This document shows, one piece after another, positions 8,846 through 17,421 of a stretch of 64,000 bases of DNA. Both the position numbers and the translations under genes were made by a program. This stretch comes from Fluviicoccus keumensis (GTDB lineage: Bacteria > Pseudomonadota > Gammaproteobacteria > Pseudomonadales > Moraxellaceae). Each line of letters begins with the position of its first letter. The stretch's first letter is position 1. The stretch lies in contig NZ_SHKX01000010.1 of the NCBI RefSeq assembly GCF_004217445.1, positions 682,001 through 746,000 of the forward strand. Reading direction: 5' to 3'. The notes below the pieces were generated by a model. The model worked only from the letters and a program-made list of their open reading frames with translations, was not told where the DNA came from and did no database searches.

Positions 8846-9327
8846 TCCCGCCACGTCAACCACAACCGTAAATCCAGCTCCAGCTGTCCGTAGCCCGGTT
8901 GCATGTGCTCGCACAGCTGGTAGAAGGCCTTGTTGTGGTCCTTCTCCTTCAGGTGCGCCAGTTCGTGCACCACGATCATCCGCAGGAATTCCGGCGCGGC
9001 GTCGCGGAACAGCCCGGCAATGCGGATTTCCTTGCTCGCCTTCAGCTTGCCGCCATGCGGCCGCGACAGCGCCGTGTGCAGGCCCAGCGCATTCCTGATC
9101 ACATCCAGCTTGCTGTCGTACAGCACCCGGTCGATGCGCGGCGCATTGCGCAGGTGCTGCTGCCGCAGTTCATCGACATACCCGTACAAGGCCTTGTCGG
9201 TCTGCACGTCATGCCGGGCGGGGTACTTGCGCGCCAGGTAGTCGCCCAGTTGCGCCGTCTCGATCAGGCCGCGCACCTGCGCCAGCAGGGGTTCGGGATA
9301 GCCGCGCAGGTATTTCAGGTCGGTCAT
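8806..9327 (-). CDS. YgjP-like M48-type metallopeptidase
   Basis: 173-aa protein of the YgjP/COG1451 family. The zinc-binding segment is VVHELAHLKEKDHNKAFY (HExxH plus a downstream His), followed by the conserved HMQPGY. Such proteins are small cytoplasmic, putatively zinc-dependent peptidases; some are fused to or sit beside restriction systems, but there is none here. The final 12 or so residues (NSPSPLVGEGRG) are translated from the CTCTCCC repeat, so the natural C-terminus was probably extended by repeat insertion. The start lies 4 bp downstream of the stop of the CAP-domain gene, so the two form an operon. Confidence 0.8.
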   Translation of the reverse strand: MTDLKYLRGYPEPLLAQVRGLIETAQLGDYLARKYPARHDVQTDKALYGYVDELRQQHLRNAPRIDRVLYDSKLDVIRNALGLHTALSRPHGGKLKASKEIRIAGLFRDAAPEFLRMIVVHELAHLKEKDHNKAFYQLCEHMQPGYGQLELDLRLWLTWRDNSPSPLVGEGRG

Positions 9328-9330
9328 GGT

Positions 9331-9810
9331 TCAGTAGGGCTGCTGGCCGATGTAATTGCCCGGCGGGTTGTACTGGCAGACGAAATAATCGGTGCCGCCG
9401 CCGCTGGCCAAGCCGCAACCAACCTGGGTGCTGTTGCGCCAGATGATCTGGGTGTAATGCCCCACCACGCCGCCGTTGCGGGAATTGGTGCGGGTGCCGT
9501 ATTCGAAGTCGGCCTTCTCGTCACCCCAGGATTTCACCATGTCGTTGAGGCTGTAGGCATTGGCGGTGCCCGCCCAGATGTTTTCGCCATAGCGCGAGCC
9601 GGAATGGCGGAATTTGCCGCTGGACGCCATGTCCTCGGCCCAGGCCTGGGCGCTGGCGGCGACTTCGGGCGACCAGCTCAGCGGCGGCACCGAGACTTCG
9701 GCACGATATTGGTTATGGGCGGCGACAATGGTATCAGGGTCTAAGGTGGCGGCGAAGGCCGGGGCGGCCAGCAGCAGCACGGCTGCCAGCGCCGGAAGAC
9801 GGCAGGACAT
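9331..9810 (-). CDS. Secreted CAP-domain (SCP/PR-1-like) protein
   Basis: 159 aa from the ATG at 9810, chosen because it begins a clear signal peptide (CRLPALAAVLLLAAPAFA). The mature part is a single CAP domain: AAHNQYRAEV, WAEDMASSGKFRHS, YGENIWAG, GHYTQIIWRNSTQVGCG and FVCQYNPPGNYIGQQPY, all diagnostic of the family. It is probably exported and may bind lipids or act on the envelope; bacterial CAP proteins are largely uncharacterised. It lies 4 bp upstream of the metallopeptidase gene. Confidence 0.88.
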   Translation of the reverse strand: MSCRLPALAAVLLLAAPAFAATLDPDTIVAAHNQYRAEVSVPPLSWSPEVAASAQAWAEDMASSGKFRHSGSRYGENIWAGTANAYSLNDMVKSWGDEKADFEYGTRTNSRNGGVVGHYTQIIWRNSTQVGCGLASGGGTDYFVCQYNPPGNYIGQQPY

Positions 9811-9890
9811 GGGGAAAACTCCGTTTCGGGAAAAAGCAGGCCTTACGTTAGCATCGCCGCCGGGCAACGTCACCCCGAACGACGTCGGGT

Positions 9891-10556
9891 TCAGGCGGAA
9901 GCCCCCTTCACCATCGCCGCCACCAGAAAGCCCAGCTCGTCCACCAGCTCCCGCCGCGACACCCCCAGCGACCCGTCCAGCCAGGCGATCTGCAATTCGT
10001 GCATGGCCCCGACAATGCCCACCGCCAGCACCCGGTAATTGCGCACCGGTAGCTTCCCGGCGGTCGCCAGCGAGCCCAGATAAGCCTCGATCAGCGCGGC
10101 GAAGCCGCTGATCACCTGATTGCGCGCCGCCTCGGCGCGCGCGCTGACGCCCAGGATTTCCTGGGTGGTAATGCGCGCCCGGCGCGGGTCATCCAGATGC
10201 GCGGCCAGGAACACGTCCAGCGCCGCCTCGAAACGTCGTTCGGCGGGAATCTCCGGATCCAGCATCACCGCCACCACCCGGTTGCGCGTGTCGGCCAGGA
10301 TGTCCTCAAACAGGGCGATCAGCAGCGCCTCGCGGTCGCGGAAATGCTCGTAGAAGTGCCGCGTTGTCACCTTGGCGTGGCTGCACAGCTTTTCCACCGT
10401 CGTCGGCAGGTAGCCGTCGGTGCCGAACAGTTCCAGCCCGGTGTCCATCAGCCGCTGCCGCCGCTCCGCGGACAATTCCTCCGCCGAGCGGCCGCCATAG
10501 CCGCGCCGCGCGGTCTTCTTGACCCCGGTCATGGACGATTCCGCCGAATTTCCCAT
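9891..10556 (-). CDS. TetR/AcrR-family transcriptional regulator
   Basis: 221 aa from the ATG at 10556, preferred over an upstream in-frame start because GGGGGC lies 4 bases before it. The N-terminal HTH covers about residues 35-80 (LMDTGLELFGTDGYLPTTVEKLCSHAKVTTRHFYEHFRDREALL). The C-terminal ligand domain is unassigned. The gene is divergent from the SDR gene at 10657 across 100 bp, so it probably represses the SDR/MBL-like pair and itself. Confidence 0.87.
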   Translation of the reverse strand: MGNSAESSMTGVKKTARRGYGGRSAEELSAERRQRLMDTGLELFGTDGYLPTTVEKLCSHAKVTTRHFYEHFRDREALLIALFEDILADTRNRVVAVMLDPEIPAERRFEAALDVFLAAHLDDPRRARITTQEILGVSARAEAARNQVISGFAALIEAYLGSLATAGKLPVRNYRVLAVGIVGAMHELQIAWLDGSLGVSRRELVDELGFLVAAMVKGASA

Positions 10557-10656
10557 TTTGCCCCCTTGAATCAGGAAAGGATTCTTGTCTAAAATGATTG
10601 TCGCCGAAATCCTGACCAAAATAAAGCGGCAAATTCACTCAGCACGAGGGTTCCCC

Positions 10657-11436
10657 ATGTCACGCCAAAGCATCTTCATCACCGGCGCCGCCGCCGGTAT
10701 CGGCCAAGCCGCCGCCCGGCTGTTCGCCGCCAAGGGCTGGTTTGTCGGCCTGTACGACGTGGACGAGGCCGGGGTGCAGACGCTGTCCCGCGAGCTGGGT
10801 GAAGACTTCACCTGCGCCGGCAAACTGGACGTGACCGATCCCGACGCCTGGGAACACGCGCTGGCCGAATTCGCCGCCCGCGCCGGTCGGCTGGACGTGC
10901 TGCTGAATAACGCCGGGATCCTGGCCTCCGGGCCGCTGGAAAGCATTCCGCTGGCGCGGCAGCACCTGCTGATCGACGTCAACATCAAGGGCGTACTGAA
11001 CGGCTGCTACCTGGCGCTGCCCTACCTGCAACGCACGCCGCGTTCGCGGGTGATCAACCTGTGCTCGGCCTCGGCGCTGTACGGCCAGCCGTCGCTGGCG
11101 GTCTATTCCGCCACCAAGTTCGCGGTGCGCGGCCTGACCGAGGCACTGGACCTGGAATGGTCGGAATACGGCATCCGCGTCATGGACGTGCTGCCGCTGT
11201 TCGTCGCCACCGACATGGTCACCAACATGAACGCCAATAGCTTCCGCAAGATGGGCGCGAAGCTGACCGCACAGGACGTGGCCGACACCATCTTCAAGGC
11301 TGCCCGCTATGACAGCAAGATTCCCAAGGTGCACTGGACCGTCGGGTTCCAGACCCGCGCCTTCTACAGCCTCTCCGGCGCCGCGCCGGACCTCATCACC
11401 CGTTTCATCAACAGCCGCATTACCGGCTCGCACTAA
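10657..11436 (+). CDS. Short-chain dehydrogenase/reductase (SDR)
   Basis: 259-aa classical SDR. The cofactor motif is TGAAAGIG near residue 10, the structural motif NNAG follows, and the active site has Ser in LCSASALYG and YSATK. The start at 10657 was chosen over an upstream in-frame start because the fold begins directly there (SRQSIFITGAAAG). It is an NAD(P)-dependent oxidoreductase of unknown substrate. It forms a probable operon with the MBL-like gene 15 bp downstream and is likely controlled by the divergent TetR regulator. Confidence 0.87.
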   Translation: MSRQSIFITGAAAGIGQAAARLFAAKGWFVGLYDVDEAGVQTLSRELGEDFTCAGKLDVTDPDAWEHALAEFAARAGRLDVLLNNAGILASGPLESIPLARQHLLIDVNIKGVLNGCYLALPYLQRTPRSRVINLCSASALYGQPSLAVYSATKFAVRGLTEALDLEWSEYGIRVMDVLPLFVATDMVTNMNANSFRKMGAKLTAQDVADTIFKAARYDSKIPKVHWTVGFQTRAFYSLSGAAPDLITRFINSRITGSH

Positions 11437-11451
11437 TTTCCGGAGAAAGCC

Positions 11452-12525
11452 ATGATCGCCACCCTGCCCGCCGGCATGCAGTACATTGACGACTTCACCC
11501 ACGCCCGCCACCACGCCCGCCCGCAAGACCGGCTGGCGGCGGTGCGCAAGGCCGCCGAAGGTTTCCGCGAACGCTTCATGGACGAGCCGGAAGTGCTGTT
11601 CTACAAGAGCATCAACCTGATCCGCGTGCCCTACCCCACCTGGTACGGCTTCAGCGGCGTCTACGCGCAAAGCGCCTACCGCTTCCCGTTCATCCACATT
11701 CTCAACCGCCTGTTCGTGGTGCAGTACCGCGACCTGGCCGGTGACGTGAAGACGCTGCTTTTCTCGCCGTCCGACATCGAGGGCAACCGCGAGACGCCGT
11801 TCTTCAAGCGCCTGACTTCCACCATCAAGCTGCCGCGCAAGGCGCAGGACGTGATGGCCCCGACCTTCAACAATGTCGAAAGCGCGCTGGCCTCGGCGGG
11901 CATCCGTCCGGAACAGGTGGACTACATCAGCTACGACCACCTGCACACCCAGGACATCCGCCGCTGGCTGGGCACGGCGTTCCAGCCGGGCTTCTTCCCC
12001 AACGCCAAGCTGCTGGTGCACCGCCAGGAATGGATTTCCACCGGCGCGCTGCTGCCCTGCCAGGCGGACTGGTATTGCCCGAACGGCATCCACGGCGTCA
12101 GCGAGGACCGGGTGGTGACCTTTGACGGCAGCGTGCAACTGGGTCAGGGCGTGGCGCTGCTGCACACGCCGGGGCACACCGAGGGCAACCATTCGCTGGC
12201 GGCGCGGGTGCGCGACGGCATCCGCGTCACTTCGGAAAACGGCATCGGCGCCGACGCCTACGAGCCGAAGAACTCGCGGATCAACGCGGTGCGCCGCTAT
12301 GCGCAGGCGACGGGTGTGGAAGTGATCCTGAACGGCAACACGCTGGAAGGCAGCAACGACCAGTACATCTCGATGGTGCTGGAAAAGACCGTTGCCGGGC
12401 CGTCGGCGAATCCGGAGTTTCCGAACTGCGCCTCGTCCAGCGAGTCGACGCCCTACTGGCTGATGCCGGGGCAGGAAAGCAGCCACCTGATCGGGGAAGC
12501 CGAATTCGGGCAGGTGGTGCGCTAA
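11452..12525 (+). CDS. MBL-fold-like protein with altered metal site
   Basis: 357 aa. The metallo-beta-lactamase resemblance rests on DHLHTQD followed by a spaced VHRQEW, then LLHTPGHTEGNHSL. In the normal HxHxDH motif the Asp and last His would be replaced here by Gln and Asp (HLHTQD), the later metal-bridging Asp region reads SENGIGAD, and the C-terminal His is not evident. It may therefore bind one metal or none. RBS GGAGAAAGCC precedes the ATG. It is cotranscribed with the SDR. Function is unknown. Confidence 0.65.
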   Translation: MIATLPAGMQYIDDFTHARHHARPQDRLAAVRKAAEGFRERFMDEPEVLFYKSINLIRVPYPTWYGFSGVYAQSAYRFPFIHILNRLFVVQYRDLAGDVKTLLFSPSDIEGNRETPFFKRLTSTIKLPRKAQDVMAPTFNNVESALASAGIRPEQVDYISYDHLHTQDIRRWLGTAFQPGFFPNAKLLVHRQEWISTGALLPCQADWYCPNGIHGVSEDRVVTFDGSVQLGQGVALLHTPGHTEGNHSLAARVRDGIRVTSENGIGADAYEPKNSRINAVRRYAQATGVEVILNGNTLEGSNDQYISMVLEKTVAGPSANPEFPNCASSSESTPYWLMPGQESSHLIGEAEFGQVVR

Positions 12526-12567
12526 GGAAAGACGGTCGCCCGGACGGAAGCGCCCGGACGAACGTGA

Positions 12568-12939
12568 TCAGAGCTGACCCAGCCAGGCGCGGGCCAACGG
12601 CTCGTGCTCGGGCGGGAAATACTTGACGGGAAACGGCAGTAGCCCGCCCAGGAAGAACATGTAGGCGTCACCCCCCCATTTTTCCTCACCGACGATGGCC
12701 AGCTGGCCGACCCGCTGCTGCAGGAATTCGTCGTGATGGTCATCCTCGTGCCAGGCGGCCATCGCTTCCAGATTGGAAAAATCTTCTTCGATGCGAACCA
12801 GGATCATCAGGGGCCGACTATCCTGCCGGGCCCATTCAATGACCCGGAACCGGGCATGGTCAAACTCCTGCCGGGCGACTTCGCCGCTGGCCCGGGCCAC
12901 AATCAGGCCGTCGGGATCCCGTTCAATCTGCAAAGCCAT
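12568..12939 (-). CDS. SpoIIAA/STAS-like protein
   Basis: 123 aa from the ATG at 12939, which has an AGGAG element 8 bases before it. The sequence (IERDPDGLIVARASGEVARQEF, PLMILVRIEEDF, GEEKWGGDAYMFF, PVKYFPPEHEPLARAWL) matches the layout of SpoIIAA-like/STAS-fold proteins of the PF11964 type, which occur as single small cytoplasmic proteins of unknown role. No kinase or sigma-factor partner is nearby. Confidence 0.65.
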   Translation of the reverse strand: MALQIERDPDGLIVARASGEVARQEFDHARFRVIEWARQDSRPLMILVRIEEDFSNLEAMAAWHEDDHHDEFLQQRVGQLAIVGEEKWGGDAYMFFLGGLLPFPVKYFPPEHEPLARAWLGQL

Positions 12940-13079
12940 GGCATTTTCACTCCTGTCGGCATCGATGGGCGCGCCCCGCCCGCAGACCTTGTGCGGGAAG
13001 AAAACGCCCGCCAATGATAACAATCCTCATTCCGCATGCCAGTGAATTTTACGGGTGTCCGGCGGATGACGAAGGAGAC

Positions 13080-14105
13080 TCAGCGGTGGGCGACGATCTG
13101 GCGATCCTCACCATCCGTCAGCACCAGCTCACCGGTTTCGTCAATTTCAAAGGTCTGCACGCCCTGCAGGATTTCCAGGAAACGTTGTTCCTGCTCCATC
13201 AGTTCCGGGGAACAGGCCATCATCGTGGCGGCGCCCTTGGCGATGGTCAGCGCGCCGGCGGACGGCTGCGTGTAGGTCGTGTTGAACACATTGCAGGAGG
13301 CGTGCCCGTTCAAACGGCCATCTTCCTGGAATGTCAGCGTGGCGCGGGAACTGTCAATCATCTCGCCGTCAATGTCATCCACCACCCACATATCACCCAT
13401 CAAGGGGGATTTCGGCGCGGCAGCATTGTCATTGACCACGTCGCAATCGGGCCAGATCTGGTTGCGCACCGTAACCAGGGCCTTGTCGCCCTTGAGCCAG
13501 ACTTCCGTTGCCGGCAATCCCAGCGCCACATAGCGCGAACCCGAGGCGCTGACCGAGGGACGCAGGTCAAACTGGCGGTCATCCAGCGTCAGGCGCATCA
13601 GATCCTGATCTTCGTTCTGAACCAGACCGACCAAGGCGCTGTGATCACCACAGACCAGCTTGGCATTGAACTCCGATTGCCGGAACGGATGCAGCATCAC
13701 CTGACCGACTTCCTGGACCGTGTGGTCCGCCCGGACATCCATGGGTTCGCTGACCCAGAGCGTGCGGCCCTTTTGCAGAACCGACGCGCGCAGCACGTAA
13801 TCAACGCCGCGCACATAATTGGCAGCCGGCAATTTCAGGCTGAACGATACCGGCAGTTGCCGCTCATCCAGATTCAGGCGCTGTTCGGCCAGCACCCGGC
13901 TGTCGCCGCCCGAGGTCAGGTCCACCATTGCCACGCTGTCCGGCGGCAGGGTGACACGCTCCTGGAAGGTAAGATCGCCGGTCACAACGGCCGTCGGGGT
14001 CTGCGGACCGTAAGAGCCGCCCTCAAAAACAGCGCACCCGCTCAGGGTGGCGGCGGTCATCGCCAGCAGGGCCATCAGTCGGCAAACGGGCTGAGATCCG
14101 GTCAT
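13080..14105 (-). CDS. YbaY- and META-domain lipoprotein
   Basis: 341 aa. A lipoprotein signal ends LSGC (Cys24). Residues about 40-125 resemble the YbaY (type III secretion-like beta-sandwich) domain: TGDLTFQERVTLPPDSVAMVDL and later LPAANYVRGVDYVLRASV. Residues about 235-340 form a META/HslJ domain (WVVDDIDGEMIDSSRATLTFQ, NGHASCNVFNTTY, MMACSPELMEQEQRFLEIL). Both domains are envelope-stress-associated in other bacteria. RBS AGGAG lies before the ATG. It is a single-gene unit. Confidence 0.82.
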   Translation of the reverse strand: MTGSQPVCRLMALLAMTAATLSGCAVFEGGSYGPQTPTAVVTGDLTFQERVTLPPDSVAMVDLTSGGDSRVLAEQRLNLDERQLPVSFSLKLPAANYVRGVDYVLRASVLQKGRTLWVSEPMDVRADHTVQEVGQVMLHPFRQSEFNAKLVCGDHSALVGLVQNEDQDLMRLTLDDRQFDLRPSVSASGSRYVALGLPATEVWLKGDKALVTVRNQIWPDCDVVNDNAAAPKSPLMGDMWVVDDIDGEMIDSSRATLTFQEDGRLNGHASCNVFNTTYTQPSAGALTIAKGAATMMACSPELMEQEQRFLEILQGVQTFEIDETGELVLTDGEDRQIVAHR

Positions 14106-14225
14106 GGTGAAACTCCTAAAACAATATCGGCGGAAGCGTATTCCAAAAACAGAAGGTTAACATGCGGTCAGGCCGCGAAAAGCCTCCACCTTCACAAACA
14201 AGGCAATGAGATGCGGATAATACCG

Positions 14226-15434
14226 CTACTCGTGCCGCAACGCCTCTATCGGATCCAGCTGCGCCGCCCGTCTTGCCGGAAAAAACCCGAAAATGACCCC
14301 GATCGCCGCTGAAAAAACGAAAGACAGCACGTTGATCTGCAGGTTGAACAGGTACGGGACTTCCATCGCCGAGGCCAGCGCCATCGACGCCCCGGTGGCC
14401 AGCACGATGCCCACCACGCCGCCCAGCGAGGACAATACCGCCGCCTCGATCAGGAATTGCAGCAGCACCTCGCGCTCCAGCGCGCCGATCGCCAGGCGGA
14501 TGCCGATCTCACGGGTGCGCTCGGTCACCGACACCAGCATGATGTTCATGATGCCGATGCCGCCGACCAGCAAACTGACCGCCGCCACCGCGCCCAGCAG
14601 CGTCGTCATCAGCTTGATGGTGCCGGACAGGGTTTCGGCAATTTGCTTGGTATCGATAACGTTGAAATTGTCCTCCTCGCTTTCGGCCAGCTTGCGGCGC
14701 TCGCGCATCAGCGCCTTGACCCGCGTCGTCACCTGCTCCATCGAGGCGCCGTCCTTCACCGAAATCAGGATGGTGCTGACATCCTGGCTGCCGGTCAGCC
14801 GCCGCTGCACCGTATGCAGCGGCATCAGCACCACGTCGTCCTGGTCCATGCCCATCGACGACTGCCCCTTCGAGCCCAGCAGGCCGATGATGTCGCAGGA
14901 GAACTGCTTGACGCGGATGCGGCCGCCGACCGGGTTCTGCTTGCCGAACAGCTCACGACGCACGGTTTCGCCGATCACGCAGACATTCTTGCCCGCACGC
15001 TCCTCGCTGTCGGTGAAGATGCGGCCGTCCACCAGCGTCCAGTTGCCGGTGCGCAGCCAGGCGGCGGTGCTGCCGGTCACCGAGGTCGACCAGTTGCGGT
15101 TGGCGTAGACGACGGTGACGCCGCGACTGACGGTCGGGGCCACGGCATTCAGCGAACTGATCTGTGACTCGATGGCGCGGGCATCCTCCAGCTTGAAGCG
15201 CGGCGCACCGGCCGAATCACGCCCGGGACTCATGCGCTGGCCGGGACGCACCATCAGCAGGTTGCTGCCCAGGCTGGAAATCTGGTCGGAAACGGCCTGC
15301 GTCGCGCCGTTGCCCAGCGTCACCATGGTAATCACCGCCGAGACGCCGATGACGATGCCGAGAATGGTCAGGAAGGAGCGCAGCAGGTTGCGCCGGATCT
15401 CGCGCAGCGCGAGCAGCAGGGTGTTCCACCACAT
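14226..15434 (-). CDS. MacB-type ABC transporter permease
   Basis: 402 aa with the MacB topology: one N-terminal membrane helix (FLTILGIVIGVSAVITMVTLG), a large periplasmic domain (residues about 45-275) and three C-terminal helices, including the FtsX-type GGIGIMNIMLVSVTERTREIGIRLAIGA. The ATPase is a separate gene rather than fused as in E. coli MacB. Its start overlaps the ATPase stop (TGATG). As part of a tripartite system it would transmit force to export a substrate taken up in the periplasm. Confidence 0.9.
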   Translation of the reverse strand: MWWNTLLLALREIRRNLLRSFLTILGIVIGVSAVITMVTLGNGATQAVSDQISSLGSNLLMVRPGQRMSPGRDSAGAPRFKLEDARAIESQISSLNAVAPTVSRGVTVVYANRNWSTSVTGSTAAWLRTGNWTLVDGRIFTDSEERAGKNVCVIGETVRRELFGKQNPVGGRIRVKQFSCDIIGLLGSKGQSSMGMDQDDVVLMPLHTVQRRLTGSQDVSTILISVKDGASMEQVTTRVKALMRERRKLAESEEDNFNVIDTKQIAETLSGTIKLMTTLLGAVAAVSLLVGGIGIMNIMLVSVTERTREIGIRLAIGALEREVLLQFLIEAAVLSSLGGVVGIVLATGASMALASAMEVPYLFNLQINVLSFVFSAAIGVIFGFFPARRAAQLDPIEALRHE

Positions 15435-16147
15435 CAGGCCGGTCCTCCGTTGCGTTCATCGCTGGCGACAACGCCGTCGACAAAGTGGATGATGCGGTCG
15501 GCGTAGGCGGCCATGTCCGGTTCGTGCGTCACCATCAGGATGGTGATGCCCTGCTCCTTGTTGAGGGCGCGGATCAGCTCCATGATTTCCTTGCCGCGCT
15601 GGGTGTCGAGGTTGCCGGTGGGCTCATCCGCCAGCAGCACCGTCGGCCGGGTGACAATGGCGCGGGCGATGGCGACGCGCTGCTGCTGGCCGCCGGACAG
15701 CTCGGCCGGGGTATGGTCCTCGCGCTCCGCCAGTCCCACCGAAGCCAGCGCCGCGCGCGCGGCGGCATGGCGGTCGGCCTTGCCTTCCCCCCGGTACAGC
15801 AGCGGCAGCTCCACGTTTTCCAGCGCGGTGGTGCGCGACAGCAGGTTGAAGCCCTGGAAGACGAAACCGAGGTAACTGCGGCGCAGCCGCGCGCGCTGGT
15901 CGCGGTCCAGCCGCTCCACATGCATGCCGCGAAACAGGTATTCGCCGCCGGTCGGGGTGTCCAGGCAGCCGAGGATGTTCATGGCGGTGGACTTGCCGGA
16001 ACCGCTGGGTCCCATCACCGCCACGAACTCCCCGGCCATGATGCGCAGGTTGACGCCGCGCAGCGCCTGGAAGGCGGCCTGCCCCTGGCCGTAGGTCTTG
16101 GTGATGTTGCGCAGCTCGATCAGCGCCTCACCGGCGGACTCGTTCAT
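15434..16147 (-). CDS. ABC transporter ATP-binding protein (MacB/LolD type)
   Basis: 237 aa with Walker A GPSGSGKST, Q-loop FVFQGFNLL, signature LSGGQQQRVAIARA, Walker B VLLADEPTG and H-loop VTHE. It belongs to the LolD/MacB group. It overlaps the adaptor gene by 4 bp (ATGA) upstream and the permease gene by 1 bp downstream, so the export operon is translationally coupled. Confidence 0.92.
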   Translation of the reverse strand: MNESAGEALIELRNITKTYGQGQAAFQALRGVNLRIMAGEFVAVMGPSGSGKSTAMNILGCLDTPTGGEYLFRGMHVERLDRDQRARLRRSYLGFVFQGFNLLSRTTALENVELPLLYRGEGKADRHAAARAALASVGLAEREDHTPAELSGGQQQRVAIARAIVTRPTVLLADEPTGNLDTQRGKEIMELIRALNKEQGITILMVTHEPDMAAYADRIIHFVDGVVASDERNGGPA

Positions 16148-17421
16148 TGCTTCGCGCTCACGCTGTCCACGATCACCGTCATGCCTTCCTTCAACTCGCC
16201 GCCGGTAATCTCGGTCAGCTGGCCGTTGGTGGCGCCGGTCTTCACTTCCACAGCCGAGGGCTTGCCGTCCGCGCCCAGCACCCAGACCTTGGGAATGCCG
16301 TTCTTGCCCGGCGTGCGCGGCTTGCGGCCGCCGGTGGACGGCGGCTTCGGCATCAGGCGGCTGACCAGGCTGGCCGAGGCCTCCTTCTGCGCGCGGAAAT
16401 CCGGGGTGAAACGCAGCGCGGCGTTGGGAATCAGCAGCACGCCCTTGCGTTCGTTGGTGATGATCTCGGCGGTGGCGGTCATGCCGGGGCGCAGGCTGAG
16501 GTCATCGTTGGTGACATGGAGGATGGTCTTGTACGACACCACGCCGTCCTTGGTCTGCGAGCCGAGGCCGACCCGGACAATCTGCGCCGGGAACTGGCGG
16601 TTGGCCCAGGCATCGACGGTGAAGCGGGCATGCTGCCCTTCCCGGACTTGGCCGATGTCGGCCTCGTCCACATCCACCTGCAACTCCATTTGCGCCAGGT
16701 CTTCCGCCAGCGAGAACAGCACCGGCGCTTGCAACGAAGCCGCGACGGTCTGACCGGGTTCGATCTTGCGCGCCAGCACTACGCCGTCGATTGGCGAACG
16801 GATGGTGGCCTTGCCGAGGTTGGTTTCGTCGGAACTGACTTGCGCCTTTGCCTCGGTGACGCTGGCGCGGGCGCTGGCCAGATCGGCATCGGCGCGCTTG
16901 GCGGCGGCGTCGGCGGCGGCCAGCTCGGCCTTGGCGGGCACCTTGCCGCCGCTGAGCCGGCTGACTTCCTGCAAGCGGGCGAGATTGGCGCGGGCCTCCG
17001 TTTGCGTCGCTTCCGCCTGCAACACCCGCGCTTCCGCCGAGGCCAGCGCCGCCCGCGAGCGGGTGATCTGGTCACGCAACTTGGCGGTATCGAGCGTCGC
17101 CAGCACCTGCCCCTTGCGGATGCGGGCGTTGTCATCGACCAGTACATTGTCGACAGTGCCGGACATTTCGCTGCCGACATCGACCTGGTTGATCGGCTGC
17201 AGGTTGCCGGTAGCGGAGACGGTCACGGTCAGGTCGCCGCGCGTCACCGGCTCGGTGTCATAGCTGACCTTGGCGGCGGCGGAACCCGACCACGGCTGCC
17301 ACAGCATCAGGCCGACCGCCGCGATCACGGCCGCGATCACCCACCACAGGCGTTTTTTCCGGCCGCCGTTGGGGCCGAGCACGGCTTGCAGGGAATCCGG
17401 GGAAGAAGAATTGGCGGTCAT
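16144..17421 (-). CDS. HlyD/MacA-type periplasmic adaptor protein
   Basis: 425 aa. One N-terminal membrane segment (LWWVIAAVIAAVGLMLW, residues about 25-41) anchors a periplasmic protein with a lipoyl/barrel-sandwich part (GNLQPINQVDVGSEMSGTVDNVLV), a coiled-coil hairpin (residues about 100-175, Ala/Arg/Glu-rich) and beta-barrel. It bridges the inner-membrane transporter and the outer-membrane channel. The 4-bp overlaps with both neighbours show one operon. Confidence 0.9.
   Translation of the reverse strand: MTANSSSPDSLQAVLGPNGGRKKRLWWVIAAVIAAVGLMLWQPWSGSAAAKVSYDTEPVTRGDLTVTVSATGNLQPINQVDVGSEMSGTVDNVLVDDNARIRKGQVLATLDTAKLRDQITRSRAALASAEARVLQAEATQTEARANLARLQEVSRLSGGKVPAKAELAAADAAAKRADADLASARASVTEAKAQVSSDETNLGKATIRSPIDGVVLARKIEPGQTVAASLQAPVLFSLAEDLAQMELQVDVDEADIGQVREGQHARFTVDAWANRQFPAQIVRVGLGSQTKDGVVSYKTILHVTNDDLSLRPGMTATAEIITNERKGVLLIPNAALRFTPDFRAQKEASASLVSRLMPKPPSTGGRKPRTPGKNGIPKVWVLGADGKPSAVEVKTGATNGQLTEITGGELKEGMTVIVDSVSAKQ

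Noticed and set aside
10660..12486. A 608-codon minus-strand open frame
   Set aside because: Antisense to the SDR and MBL-like genes, both of which have family motifs.
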